This document shows, piece after piece, positions 26,029-34,149 of a stretch of DNA of 46,864 nucleotides. This DNA comes from Pseudomonadota bacterium. Lineage in GTDB: Bacteria > Pseudomonadota > Alphaproteobacteria > Reyranellales > Reyranellaceae. Location of the stretch: NCBI GenBank assembly GCA_023386865.1, contig JAEWIV010000318.1, forward strand, positions 1 through 46,864. The letters run 5' to 3'. The notes under the pieces are model-generated. The model was not told the DNA's origin, searched no databases, and was given only the letters and a program-made list of their open reading frames with translations. The translations under genes were made by a program, and so were the position numbers. How positions within the stretch are numbered: position 1 is the stretch's first letter; the number at the start of each line of letters is the position of its first letter.

Positions 26029-26958
26029 TCAGGCGAGCGTGGCGAGGGCTGCCTCGATGCGCTTCATTTGGCCTTCGCCGAGCATGTCCTTCAGGATCCC
26101 CTGAAAGCGCGGATGTCCGGCGCCCGAGAAGATGTACTGCCAGCGGTAGGCCTTCAGGAAATGCCGCGCGACGAGGTCGGCCTCGGCTTGCGGCACCGTC
26201 CGACCGCAGGTCATGGCGAAGTAGGATGCATCCGCCTTGGCTTGCCCCTGCAGGATCGAATCGACGGCCACGACCAGGTCGATGAACTCGCCGACGCCCC
26301 GTTCGCGCTGCTCTTGCGAGAGCGTCGCATCGTGGCGCTTGAGCTCGAGCTCGTCGAGGACCGCGTGCTGGGCCTCGTCCTTCCAATGGAACAGGAAGAC
26401 GTCCTTGAACAGGTCCGAGAGCTCGTTGTCGGGCTCGATGCTCTGCCGATAGTGGAGCTGCACGAACAGCTCGATATGCAGCGTCAGCACCAGCACCGCC
26501 CAGGTGCTCTTCGACAGCACGGCGCCGGCAACCGCATCGGGATCGACATCGAAGTGATAGCCGGCCGGCATCGTCTCGCCCATCATCGCCTCGATGCGCC
26601 GGAACAGGGCCTGATGCTTGATCTCCTCGTCGCTGAACCGTACCAGCGCTTCCAGCGCGTTCTGGTCGCCCAATGCGTGATCCCCGCTCACCTCGAGGAG
26701 CTTCGCGGTGATGAAACGCTCGACCAGGCCGAAGACGTTGGCGTAGGTGCGCCCCTGGATCTGGCTGATGAAGCGCGTTTCAGGCTCCGAAAGCGCCAGC
26801 TCCCGGGCCAACGACAGGCCGTCGGGCAGGTATTTCTTGACGACGTCGAAGCGCCGTCCCTTGATGACGTCCTTTTCGATGTCCCAACGAACGGCCTTGG
26901 AGGCTTGGATGCTGCGGGCGTATTTGGCGCTGTCGGCCAGTGGCACGATGGCGTTCAT
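26029..26958 (-). CDS. Ferritin-like diiron protein (AurF/oxygenase-like)
   Basis: A 309-residue, mostly helical protein with a full set of diiron ligands in ferritin-like spacing: E80 (LVERFITAKLLE), E112-x-x-H115 (DEEIKHQALF), E163 (LHIELFVQLHY) and E195-x-x-H198 (KDEAQHAVLD). This is the pattern of diiron oxygenases and oxidases such as the AurF group, which oxidise aryl-amines or similar substrates. The ATG at 26958 is preceded by GGAGAG about seven bases upstream. It is divergent from an AraC-type regulator (134 bases apart), which probably controls it. No ferredoxin or reductase gene is adjacent, so the electron donor is unknown. Confidence 0.8.
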   Translation of the reverse strand: MNAIVPLADSAKYARSIQASKAVRWDIEKDVIKGRRFDVVKKYLPDGLSLARELALSEPETRFISQIQGRTYANVFGLVERFITAKLLEVSGDHALGDQNALEALVRFSDEEIKHQALFRRIEAMMGETMPAGYHFDVDPDAVAGAVLSKSTWAVLVLTLHIELFVQLHYRQSIEPDNELSDLFKDVFLFHWKDEAQHAVLDELELKRHDATLSQEQRERGVGEFIDLVVAVDSILQGQAKADASYFAMTCGRTVPQAEADLVARHFLKAYRWQYIFSGAGHPRFQGILKDMLGEGQMKRIEAALATLA

Positions 26959-27092
26959 GTCTCTCTCCATCCAGTTGTATCGCCGGCCGGGGACATCCCG
27001 CGCCGCTGGCCGGGTTTATGCCCGCCGGGCCAGGTCGGCTATGATCCGGACGCCACGGGACATGACGCGAACTCCAGATCGGACGGCGGTTG

Positions 27093-28061
27093 ATGGATGC
27101 CTTGTCGGATATCTTGAGGGTTGCCCGTCTCAGCGGTGGTGTTTTCTTCAACGCAGAGTTTTCGGCACCGTGGTGCGTTGCCGCCCGTATGGCGCCCGAG
27201 TTCTGCGCACCTTTTCTCCGGGCCGCCGATTATCTCATCCCATACCACTACGTCGTCGACGGCGAGATGCAGGTCGCACTCTCCGGTCAGCAGCCGCAGA
27301 GGATCTGCAGCGGCGAAGTCGTGCTCTTTCCGCGCAATGATTTCCACCTGATCGGCAGCGACGTCGGCTTGTCCCCGGTCGCGGCCGCCGACGTCGTCCT
27401 GGGCGACGGAAACAGGATCGTTCGCATGGTGCGGCACGGCGGTGACGGCGTGGCGGTCTACATGGTGTGCGGCTACCTGGGCTGCGACAGCGACCTGATC
27501 GTGCCGATCGTCTCGACCTTGCCGCCGTCGTTGATCCTCAAAGTCGACGACACGCCGGCTGCAGACTGGATCCGATCGACCTTCCGGTTCGCCGCGCACG
27601 AGGTAGCCGACGGCCAGACCGGTTCTACGGCAGTCCTCTCCAAGCTTTCCGAATTGTTGTTCGTCGAGGCCGTGCAGCACTACGTGCGGAGCATCCCCGA
27701 CGGGCAGACCGGCTGGCTCGCCGGATTGCGCGATCCCGGCGTTTCCCGGGCATTGGCGCTCATGCATGCCAACATGGCGCGCGCCTGGAGCGTCGAGGAG
27801 CTCGCCCGCGAGGCCGGGCTGTCACGCTCGGGCCTGGCAGACAGGTTCACCCGCGTGATCGGCGTGGCGCCGATGCACTATCTCGCCGACTGGCGGCTGC
27901 AAGTCGCCGGTCAGAAGCTGAAGGACTCGAGCGATCCGCTGATTCGTATCGCCGAACAGGTCGGATACGAGTCGGAAGCGGCATTTTCCCGGGCATTCAA
28001 GAAGAAGTTCGGTGCCGCACCCGCTACGTGGCGACGGGCGGAGCGGAGTGTCCAGCCCTAA
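27093..28061 (+). CDS. AraC family transcriptional regulator with N-terminal cupin
   Basis: A 322-residue regulator. Residues 1-200 form a cupin-like sensing domain (SGGVFFNAEFSAPW, then IPYHYVVDGEMQVALSGQQP). The C-terminal AraC domain has two helix-turn-helix units: VEELAREAGLSRSGLADRF and IRIAEQVGYESEAAFSRAFK, ending KKFGAAPATWRR. The start is the ATG at 27093; a TTG just before it is less likely. It is divergent from the diiron gene. The 9-base gap to the convergent TauD gene leaves no room for separate terminators. Confidence 0.93.
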   Translation: MDALSDILRVARLSGGVFFNAEFSAPWCVAARMAPEFCAPFLRAADYLIPYHYVVDGEMQVALSGQQPQRICSGEVVLFPRNDFHLIGSDVGLSPVAAADVVLGDGNRIVRMVRHGGDGVAVYMVCGYLGCDSDLIVPIVSTLPPSLILKVDDTPAADWIRSTFRFAAHEVADGQTGSTAVLSKLSELLFVEAVQHYVRSIPDGQTGWLAGLRDPGVSRALALMHANMARAWSVEELAREAGLSRSGLADRFTRVIGVAPMHYLADWRLQVAGQKLKDSSDPLIRIAEQVGYESEAAFSRAFKKKFGAAPATWRRAERSVQP

Positions 28062-28070
28062 TCTGGCGCT

Positions 28071-28910
28071 TTAGACGGGCTCTGTCCCCGCCACGATCAC
28101 ACGGTGCATCAGGCGGCGCTCACCCTCGGGGTAGTCGGCGTTGGCCTTGTGCATGGTGCAGCGGTTGTCCCAGATCACGATGTCGCCCTGCCGCCAGACG
28201 TGTCGGTACTGGTATTTCGCCTGCGTCGAATGGGCGATCAGCTCATCGAGCAGGCGGTCGCTTTCGTCCTGCTCCAGCCCGACGATGCGCTCCATCCGGT
28301 TGGGGTTGAGATAGAGCGCCTTGCGTCCGGTCTCCGGATGCGTGCGCACCAGCGGGTGCGTCGCCTCCGGCATCGCCGCCATCTCCTCGGCCGGCCGCGT
28401 CGAGACGTAGGTGAGTTTGCGGCGCGAATGGTATTTGTGGATCACCTTCAGGGGATCGATGCGCCGCCGGGTCTCGGCCGGCAGCTCCTCGTAGGCTGCG
28501 TACATGTTGGTGAATTGCGTGTCGCCGCCGCGTGAGGGGACGATCACGCCGTAGAGCATGGTGAGCGAGCAGGGCTCCCGCATGAAGCTGTCGTCGGTGT
28601 GCCAGTTGGCGCCGTTCACGATCTTGCGCCCATCGCCCAGCGTGTCGCGGTCTTCACTCGAGATGATGTTCACCTCGGCGCACTCCGCTGTGCGCTCGAG
28701 CTGCTTGCGCAGCATCGGCGTGCCGAACCGCGCCATCGCGTCGCGAAATGCCACGGGCGCGAGATGCTGGTCGCGGATACAGAGCACCAGATTCTCGTGC
28801 AGCACGTCCTGCAGCGCGGCTTGCGCCGCCGCATCGGGCAGGTGGTTGAGGTCGAGGCCGCTCACCGCCGCGGCCATGTGGCCGCCGAGCTTTTCGGTCC
28901 TGAAAGTCAT
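28071..28910 (-). CDS. TauD/TfdA family Fe(II)/2-oxoglutarate dioxygenase
   Basis: A 279-residue dioxygenase. The facial triad is complete: H104-x-D106 in ANWHTDDSF and H254 in RCTMHKAN, with Arg residues near 265-266 (ERRLMHRV) for 2-oxoglutarate. Family members hydroxylate taurine, alkylsulfates, herbicide acids or quaternary amines, or cleave C-S or ether bonds. The TauD taurine-binding signature was not confirmed. The ATG at 28910 starts MTFRTEKLGGH. It is divergent from a GST gene (66 bases), forming a small xenobiotic-like cluster with the GST and an HpaB-type hydroxylase. Confidence 0.92.
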   Translation of the reverse strand: MTFRTEKLGGHMAAAVSGLDLNHLPDAAAQAALQDVLHENLVLCIRDQHLAPVAFRDAMARFGTPMLRKQLERTAECAEVNIISSEDRDTLGDGRKIVNGANWHTDDSFMREPCSLTMLYGVIVPSRGGDTQFTNMYAAYEELPAETRRRIDPLKVIHKYHSRRKLTYVSTRPAEEMAAMPEATHPLVRTHPETGRKALYLNPNRMERIVGLEQDESDRLLDELIAHSTQAKYQYRHVWRQGDIVIWDNRCTMHKANADYPEGERRLMHRVIVAGTEPV

Positions 28911-28976
28911 GGCGTTGCTCCCGGCATGCGCGATAACGTGCGCGCCGACCTGCTGAAACTCAAGAGGGAGAAGCCC

Positions 28977-29573
28977 GTGAAGCTCGCCTATTCGCCCGCC
29001 AGCCCGTATGTCCGCAAGGTCAACGCCTGCGCCATCGCCCGCGGTATCGACAAGCAGATCGAGCGCTGGAAGGTCGGCACCACCGATCCCGCGCTGCTCG
29101 AATTCAACCCGCTGTCCAAGGTGCCGACGCTGATCCTCGGCGACGGCACGCGGCTCTACGACAGCCCGGTGATCTGCGAGTATCTCGACAGCGTCGGCAG
29201 CGCGCCCAAGCTTTTTCCCGCCGCCGGCCCGGCGCGCTGGAAGGCGATCACCCAGCAGGCGCTGGGCGACGGCATTCTGGACGCCACCCAGCCGCGCCGC
29301 CGCGAAATCGCGTTGCCGCAGGACGACGGCCGCAAGTCCTACATCGAGCTGCAGCAGGGCAAGGTGAAGCGGGCGCTCGCCGAGCTCGAGAAGGATGCGG
29401 CCAGCCTAGGCGACCTCAAGACGATCGGCGAGATCACCATCGGCTGCGCGCTGGGCTATCTCGACTTCCGCTACGCCAACGAGCCGTGGCGTCCCGGCCA
29501 TCCCAAGCTCGAAGCCTGGTATGCCAAGGTGGTGAAGCTGCCGCCGCTTGCCGAGACCATGCCGGTGGGATGA
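28977..29573 (+). CDS. Glutathione S-transferase family protein (GTG start)
   Basis: A 198-residue GST. The GTG at 28977 is chosen because AGAGGGAG lies upstream and translation begins (M)KLAYSPASPYVRKV, the normal N-terminus with a catalytic Ser; an ATG at 28926 would add a poor leader. The thioredoxin-like half has the cis-Pro region KVPTLILGDGTRLYDSPVIC that contacts glutathione. The C-terminal helical half is complete. The gene ends 28 bases before the HpaB-type hydroxylase, suggesting one transcript. Confidence 0.9.
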   Translation: MKLAYSPASPYVRKVNACAIARGIDKQIERWKVGTTDPALLEFNPLSKVPTLILGDGTRLYDSPVICEYLDSVGSAPKLFPAAGPARWKAITQQALGDGILDATQPRRREIALPQDDGRKSYIELQQGKVKRALAELEKDAASLGDLKTIGEITIGCALGYLDFRYANEPWRPGHPKLEAWYAKVVKLPPLAETMPVG

Positions 29574-29601
29574 CAGTCGGTCCCTGACCAGGGGACAAGT
29601 G

Positions 29602-31041
29602 ATGGCGGCACGGACGGGCGAGCAATTCCTGAAGGGCCTGCGGGGCCCACGCGAGGTCTGGGTCGACGGCGAGCGCATAGCGGACGTCGTCGACCACCCC
29701 AAGCTGAGCGGCGCCGCCCACGCGCTGGCCGAGGTCTTCGATCTGCATCACGAGCATCCGGACACGTTGCTGATGCCGGATGAGGAGACCGGCGAGCCGA
29801 TCCCGGTCAGCCACATGATCCCGCGGTCGCGCGAGGACCTCTTGCGCCGCGGCAAGGCGTTGCGCCGCGTCGCCGAGTACTCGGTGGGCCTGATGGGCCG
29901 CACGCCCGATTACATGAACGTCACCTATGCGGGCTTCGCCGGCAATCGTGGCGAATGGGCCGACCACGGCAACGAGGCCGGTGCCGAGCGCCTGGTCGCC
30001 TACCAGAAGTTCCTGCGGCGGGGCGACATTTCGCTCACCCATACGATCGTGCAGCCGACCGTCGACAAGACGATGGGCGACGCGCCGCAGGCCGGCAATC
30101 CCTACGGCCTGCGCAAGGTCGCCGACACCGAGCACGGTATCGTCGTGCGTGGGGCGCGCATCCTCGCCACCCTGGCGCCGTTCGCCGACGAGATCGCGGT
30201 CTATCCCGCGCTGCCCTTGCCGGCCGGCGCCGACGCCTATGCGCTGTCGTTCTGCATCCCCATGGGGACGCCCGGCCTCAAGTTCCTGTGCCGCGACAGC
30301 GTCTCGGCGTCGCCCAACCGCTTCGATCATCCTCTGTCGAGCCGCTTCGACGAGCAGGATGCCTTCGTGATCTTCGACGACGTCGAGGTCCCGCGCGACC
30401 GGGTGTTCATCGACTGCAACCTAGCCGCCTACAACTCCGTGATGACGACGAGCTGGCCGCCCAACATCCAGCAGCAGACGATGATCCGCGCCTCGGTGAA
30501 GCTCGACTTCGCCTGGGGCCTGGCGCTGCGGGTGGCCGCCGCCATCAACGCCACCGACCCCGAGACCATGCGCATGATCGGCGAGATCTGGAGCTATGCC
30601 GAGTTCACGCGCTCGGCCGTCATCGCCGCCGAGACCGAGGCGCGCGAATGGCCGGGCGGGCTGTGGACGCCGGCCACCGCGCCGCTGCACGCGTTGCGCG
30701 CAACCCTCCCGCTGTGGTTCCCGCGGGTAAACGAGATCCTGCGCCTGATCGGCTCGCACAACGTCTTCGCCACGCCGACCGCCGCGCAGATGGCCGACAA
30801 GGACCTGCGGCCGCTGATCGACCAGTATCTGCCCGGCGCCAAGGGCATGCCGGCCGAGGAGCGCATCCGCATCTTCCGTCTGGCCTGGGATTTCGCCGGC
30901 AGCGCGCTCGCCAGCCGTAACGAGCAGTACGAACGCTTCTACCTCGCGTCCTCGCCGCGCAACCTCGCGCGCCATCTCGCCTTCACCGACCGCAACCGGG
31001 CCGACCGCCTGGTCGACCGCTTCCTCAAGGAACCGCTGTAG
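29602..31041 (+). CDS. 4-hydroxyphenylacetate 3-hydroxylase family (HpaB-like) monooxygenase
   Basis: A 479-residue protein of the HpaB/PvcC flavin monooxygenase family, with an acyl-CoA-dehydrogenase-like fold. Characteristic stretches are TGEQFLKGLRGPREVWVDGE at the N-terminus, GRTPDYMNVTYAGFAGNRGE, SLTHTIVQPTVDKTMG and VFIDCNLAAYNSVMTTSWPP. Known members need FADH2 supplied by a small reductase (HpaC); none is encoded nearby. Substrates in the family are phenols, but some members act in other pathways. The ATG is at 29602. Confidence 0.88.
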   Translation: MAARTGEQFLKGLRGPREVWVDGERIADVVDHPKLSGAAHALAEVFDLHHEHPDTLLMPDEETGEPIPVSHMIPRSREDLLRRGKALRRVAEYSVGLMGRTPDYMNVTYAGFAGNRGEWADHGNEAGAERLVAYQKFLRRGDISLTHTIVQPTVDKTMGDAPQAGNPYGLRKVADTEHGIVVRGARILATLAPFADEIAVYPALPLPAGADAYALSFCIPMGTPGLKFLCRDSVSASPNRFDHPLSSRFDEQDAFVIFDDVEVPRDRVFIDCNLAAYNSVMTTSWPPNIQQQTMIRASVKLDFAWGLALRVAAAINATDPETMRMIGEIWSYAEFTRSAVIAAETEAREWPGGLWTPATAPLHALRATLPLWFPRVNEILRLIGSHNVFATPTAAQMADKDLRPLIDQYLPGAKGMPAEERIRIFRLAWDFAGSALASRNEQYERFYLASSPRNLARHLAFTDRNRADRLVDRFLKEPL

Positions 31042-31062
31042 CGAGCAGCACGTTCGCTGGGC

Positions 31063-31935
31063 ATGCGCTCAGGCAAAGTCCGTGTCGGCCTGTCGGGATG
31101 GACATACAAATCGTGGCGTGGCCGCTTCTACCCCGAAGGGCTGCCGCACAAGCGCGAGCTTGCCCATGTCGGCTCGATCTTTCCGACGGTCGAGATCAAC
31201 GGCACCTTCTACAGCATGCAGCGACCCGAGTCGTTCGCCCGGTGGGCGGAGCTCACGCCGGACGGCTTCGTCTTTGCCGTCAAGGGGCCCCGCTTCCTGA
31301 CGCACATGAAGCGGCTCAACGATCCGATCGCGCCGCTCGGCAACTTCATCGCGTCGGGCGTCCTGCGGTTGGGGCCGAAGCTCGGGCCGATTCTGTGGCA
31401 GCTGCCGCCCAACTTTCATTTCAACCCGGAGAAGCTGGAAGCCTTCTTTCGCCTGTTGCCGCGCGACACCGACGCCGCCGCCGCGTGCGGGCGCCGGCAC
31501 GATCATCGCCTGAAGGCACGGGCCTGGCTGCGGTCGGGCACGCGCCGGCACAAGCTGCGGCACGCGCTGGAGGTGCGGCACGAGAGCTTCTGTGTCCCCG
31601 CGTTCATCGACCTCCTGCGACGCCACGATGTCGCCTTGGTCTGTGCCGACACGGTCGATTGGCCGCTGCTGATGGATCTCACGACGGACTTCGTCTACTG
31701 CCGCCTGCACGGCTCGCGCGAGCTCTATCGCAGCGGCTACAGTGCCGCCGAACTCGGGCGCTGGGCAAAGCGCATCCGGGCCTGGCGCGACGGCAGGCCG
31801 ATGCGCGATGGCACCTTCGTGGGAAAGCAGGCCAAGGCCGCGCCACGCGATGTCTACGTCTACTTCGACAACACCGACAAGCTGATGGCGCCGCGAGACG
31901 CGCAGGCGCTGATGCGCCGACTCGAGGAGGCCTGA
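31063..31935 (+). CDS. DUF72 domain-containing protein
   Basis: A 290-residue TIM-barrel-like protein of the DUF72/YecE family. The opening VRVGLSGWTYKSWRGRFYPE and TVEINGTFYSMQRPESFARW are diagnostic, as are FVFAVKGPRFLTHMKRL and YVYFDNTDKLMAPRDAQALM near the end. Biochemical function is not established for the family. The UdgX-type gene starts one base after its stop, so the two are likely co-transcribed. Confidence 0.9.
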   Translation: MRSGKVRVGLSGWTYKSWRGRFYPEGLPHKRELAHVGSIFPTVEINGTFYSMQRPESFARWAELTPDGFVFAVKGPRFLTHMKRLNDPIAPLGNFIASGVLRLGPKLGPILWQLPPNFHFNPEKLEAFFRLLPRDTDAAAACGRRHDHRLKARAWLRSGTRRHKLRHALEVRHESFCVPAFIDLLRRHDVALVCADTVDWPLLMDLTTDFVYCRLHGSRELYRSGYSAAELGRWAKRIRAWRDGRPMRDGTFVGKQAKAAPRDVYVYFDNTDKLMAPRDAQALMRRLEEA

Positions 31936-31936
31936 C

Positions 31937-32539
31937 ATGCCGGCAGCCGCCGCTGCCCTCAAGGCCGTCGCCGAGGAGGCGGCCGCCTGTACGCTCTGTC
32001 CACTCTATCGCAACGCCACCCAGACGGTGTTCGGCGAGGGCGCCGCCCGGGCGAAGATCATGCTGGTGGGCGAGCAGCCGGGCGACCAGGAGGACTTGGC
32101 CGGCCATCCGTTCGTCGGGCCGGCCGGCAAGGTGCTCGAGCGCGCGATGGCCGAGGCGGGGCTGGACCGCAAGAAGGTCTGGCTGACCAATGCGGTAAAG
32201 CACTTCAAGAACGAGCCGCGCGGCAAGAAGCGCCTGCACAAGCGGCCCAACCGCTACGAGGTCGAGGTCTGCCGCGTCTGGCTGCGGCAGGAGATCTCGC
32301 TGGTGCGGCCTCGGCTCGTCCTGGCGCTCGGCGTGACCGCCGCGGTGGCGCTCGCCGGCCGTTCGATCACGCTGTCCCGCGAGCGCGGCCGGGTGATCGA
32401 GTTCGCCGACGGCCAGCGCGGCATGGTGACCGCGCACCCCTCGTCGATCCTGCGCATGCCAGACGAGAAGGTCCGCCATGCCGCTTTTGCCGCGCTGGTG
32501 AAGGACCTGAAGGCGGCGGTGAAGCAGGCGGCGGCTTGA
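31937..32539 (+). CDS. udgX: UdgX-type uracil-DNA glycosylase
   Basis: A 200-residue uracil-DNA glycosylase superfamily member. Motif A is GEQPGDQED (45-53), followed by HPFVGPAGKVLERAM. The decisive feature is the loop G-K-K-R-L-H101-K: the family-specific insertion with a His that, in M. smegmatis UdgX, attacks C1' after uracil removal and leaves the enzyme covalently bound to DNA. Cysteines 18, 21 and 112 are consistent with the [4Fe-4S] cluster of this group. VTAHPSSILRMPDEK is the C-terminal motif. The ATG at 31937 follows the DUF72 stop by one base. Confidence 0.88.
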   Translation: MPAAAAALKAVAEEAAACTLCPLYRNATQTVFGEGAARAKIMLVGEQPGDQEDLAGHPFVGPAGKVLERAMAEAGLDRKKVWLTNAVKHFKNEPRGKKRLHKRPNRYEVEVCRVWLRQEISLVRPRLVLALGVTAAVALAGRSITLSRERGRVIEFADGQRGMVTAHPSSILRMPDEKVRHAAFAALVKDLKAAVKQAAA

Positions 32540-32585
32540 GAGCGATTGAGTGTGCCAGCAGTACATGCATGTCGATAATAAACGT

Positions 32586-32619
32586 AGTTATTGACAATTA
32601 ATAACTGACGTAGTATTTT
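32586..32619 (+). promoter_or_regulatory. Candidate promoter with dyad, upstream of the toxin-like gene
   Basis: An AT-rich patch stands out in this GC-rich region. TTGACA (32591-32596) is followed after 17 bases by TATTTT (32614-32619), a near-consensus sigma-70 promoter. AGTTATT (32586-32592) and AATAACT (32600-32606) form a perfect 7-base dyad with a 7-base gap across the -35 box, a possible operator. ACGTAGT occurs twice (32582-32588 and 32608-32614). The gap after udgX holds no gene. Confidence 0.5.
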
Positions 32620-32621
32620 TG

Positions 32622-32642
32622 GGGCAGCTTTCTTGGCTGCCC
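32622..32642 (+). terminator. Hairpin after udgX, weak terminator or leader structure
   Basis: GGGCAGC (32622-32628) pairs with GCTGCCC (32636-32642) around a 7-base loop. No T-run follows on this strand. It could end udgX transcription, or, because it lies just after the candidate promoter, be the first structure of the toxin-gene leader. Confidence 0.35.
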
Positions 32643-32671
32643 TTCCCACGAATTGAGTGTCGGCAGGCGTC

Positions 32672-32700
32672 CCTGGGAAGCGCACCGCTTTTCCCAGGAG
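32672..32700 (+). promoter_or_regulatory. Hairpin that covers the ribosome binding site of the toxin-like gene
   Basis: CCTGGGAAGCG (32672-32682) can pair with CGCTTTTCCCAGG (32686-32698) with two unpaired T. The right arm includes the AGG of the ribosome binding site AGGAG (32696-32700), which lies six bases before the ATG at 32707. Folding would hide the site and lower translation, plausible for a harmful product. Confidence 0.45.
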
Positions 32701-32706
32701 CAACCG

Positions 32707-34069
32707 ATGGCTAATACCCAGTTCGACAATCTCTGGCCCTGGCTTCGCATTGAGCCAGAAGGAGATCCTCCGGGCTTTCGGGGAGCCGGCGATGCCGCCA
32801 ACCCAATCCCCAGCGATACTCCTTCGGTTTGTCGAACTGGCAGCCTCGTAGGTCAATACAACGACCGCCGTGGCTCGCGATTGAGCCGCAGGACAATCCT
32901 CTGGGCTTTCGGGAAGGCGCTGGCATTGGGGATTCGATCCCAGCCGGTACCACTTTCGGCTTGTCCAACTGGCGGCCTGCGGATTCGGCTCGGCAACCAG
33001 CAGAAGATGACGCTGGCGGCTCGTTTGGTTTGTTCAACTGGCGGCCGCCGCACGCGCTTGAGCAACCCTCGTCGATCGGCTTTCGAATGAATCCTGACGG
33101 CTCGATTGACGAAGCGCGAACCGGCAACACCAAGCCATTCGGCTCGGGGGTGACTGCGTTCGGCGCAGACCCGCTCCGGGACATTGAGCAGCGGCTGCAG
33201 TCGCAGGCTTGGTGGTCGGAGGCCTTCAGGCAAGCAGGAGGGCATGACGGCGCTTCGAGACCGTATTGGCCCGCGCTTCGAGCCGATCCAAGACATGAAT
33301 GGCCAGCGTCTGAGGCAGACGCGGCGCCGCAGGAAGTGGGAACTCAGAAGTTCAATTCCTTGTCGTTCGCTGCGCCGCCGTCGGCCCCACAGGCAGCTAT
33401 GGAAAATGTTGCTTCGGATGTGGTCGCTCCGCTAAGTGGCGAAACAACGTCGCTCCGCGACCTGCGTCCCTCGGCGGCCGGCGTATTGGTTGCAACAGCA
33501 AACGCGGCGACTGCTGGCGGAGCGCCCGCGTCTCAGCTTGTCGGCGAAGCGCTTTCTAAAGCGGCCGGCATCGCTGGCCGTGTCGCGCCGGCCGCAGCAG
33601 GCGCCGGGTCCGCAGCAGTGGGAGCTCTGCCGTCGCTGCTCATTCCGATGAATACGCAGAGCGAGATCATTGATCTGGAAGACGGTGTGCGAGCCCGCAT
33701 CAACCCGGGGCAACGCACCGTTGAAATCGAACGGAGAGTAGGGAGCGGCCTGTTTGGCACAGGCATCGGCGCTCGGTGGGAGCGGCTGCCTGTCGATGCA
33801 GAAATGAGTGTTGGTAGGGACGGTGCGGCTACTTTGGCGATTAACCGGGATCAACTTCGTCAAGCTCTCAACCCGACCGGCGATCGAGATGCGGTTACCA
33901 GCGAGATGGCTCAGCCGCCCGACAAGGGCAATCCCCGGCCACTCCCGGAATAGGGCAGAATTCCGGAGAGGTGCCCGAACGCAAGATTGGCAGAGCACCT
34001 GATCCGAAGAATGGCAAAACCCCCGATCCAAATGACGGCGGCAAACCGTCCATCTGGATCACGTCCTAG
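32707..34069 (+). pseudogene. Polymorphic-toxin-like protein gene, frameshifted
   Basis: The best start is the ATG at 32707 (MANTQFDNLWPWLRIEPEG) with AGGAG six bases upstream. The first frame continues through a unit whose partner (WLAIEPQDNPLGF) is in the next frame. The DNA copies starting at 32740 and 32871 are 131 bases apart, whereas FGLSNW copies at 32823 and 32955 are 132 apart, so one base is missing between 32782 and 32823. The main open frame then runs to 33953. A second shift near 33930 would join a Pro/Lys-rich tail (ERKIGRAPDPKNGKTPDPND) that stops at 34069. The middle has a Gly/Ala-rich hydrophobic stretch and then IIDLEDGVRARINPG, like pre-toxin regions of polymorphic toxins. 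It is either a decaying gene or an assembly error; no database family was confirmed. Confidence 0.55.
32829..33953 (+). CDS. Main open frame of the repeat-bearing toxin-like protein
   Basis: This is the longest single reading frame within the frameshifted gene, 374 residues if translated from a TTG at 32829, which has no convincing ribosome binding site. It contains three copies of an (S/T)FGLSNWRP-like motif, the first running into the shift; copies begin at 32823, 32955 and 33024. Residues about 210-280 are Ala/Gly-rich (ATAGGAPASQLVGEALSKAA) and may cross or insert in a membrane. A charged beta-like region follows (EIERRVGSGLFGTGIGARWE). A reader annotating automatically would probably call this frame alone. 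Confidence 0.5.
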   Translation: MSNWQPRRSIQRPPWLAIEPQDNPLGFREGAGIGDSIPAGTTFGLSNWRPADSARQPAEDDAGGSFGLFNWRPPHALEQPSSIGFRMNPDGSIDEARTGNTKPFGSGVTAFGADPLRDIEQRLQSQAWWSEAFRQAGGHDGASRPYWPALRADPRHEWPASEADAAPQEVGTQKFNSLSFAAPPSAPQAAMENVASDVVAPLSGETTSLRDLRPSAAGVLVATANAATAGGAPASQLVGEALSKAAGIAGRVAPAAAGAGSAAVGALPSLLIPMNTQSEIIDLEDGVRARINPGQRTVEIERRVGSGLFGTGIGARWERLPVDAEMSVGRDGAATLAINRDQLRQALNPTGDRDAVTSEMAQPPDKGNPRPLPE

Positions 34070-34149
34070 CTTCAACATTCAAGATTCTGAGAAACGGACG
34101 GCAGCAAAAATCTGTAGATGAAGAGAGAATCGATACCTGCCGAAAGGTG

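Noticed and set aside
32567..32620. AT-rich patch as an integration attachment site
   Set aside because: There is no matching copy at the right side of the island that I can find and no integrase gene; a promoter explains the boxes better.
32823..33047. Three similar DNA units that might look like a CRISPR or tandem repeat array
   Set aside because: They are spaced 132 and 69 bases apart, encode the FGLSNW protein motif, and show codon-level variation, so they are protein repeats.
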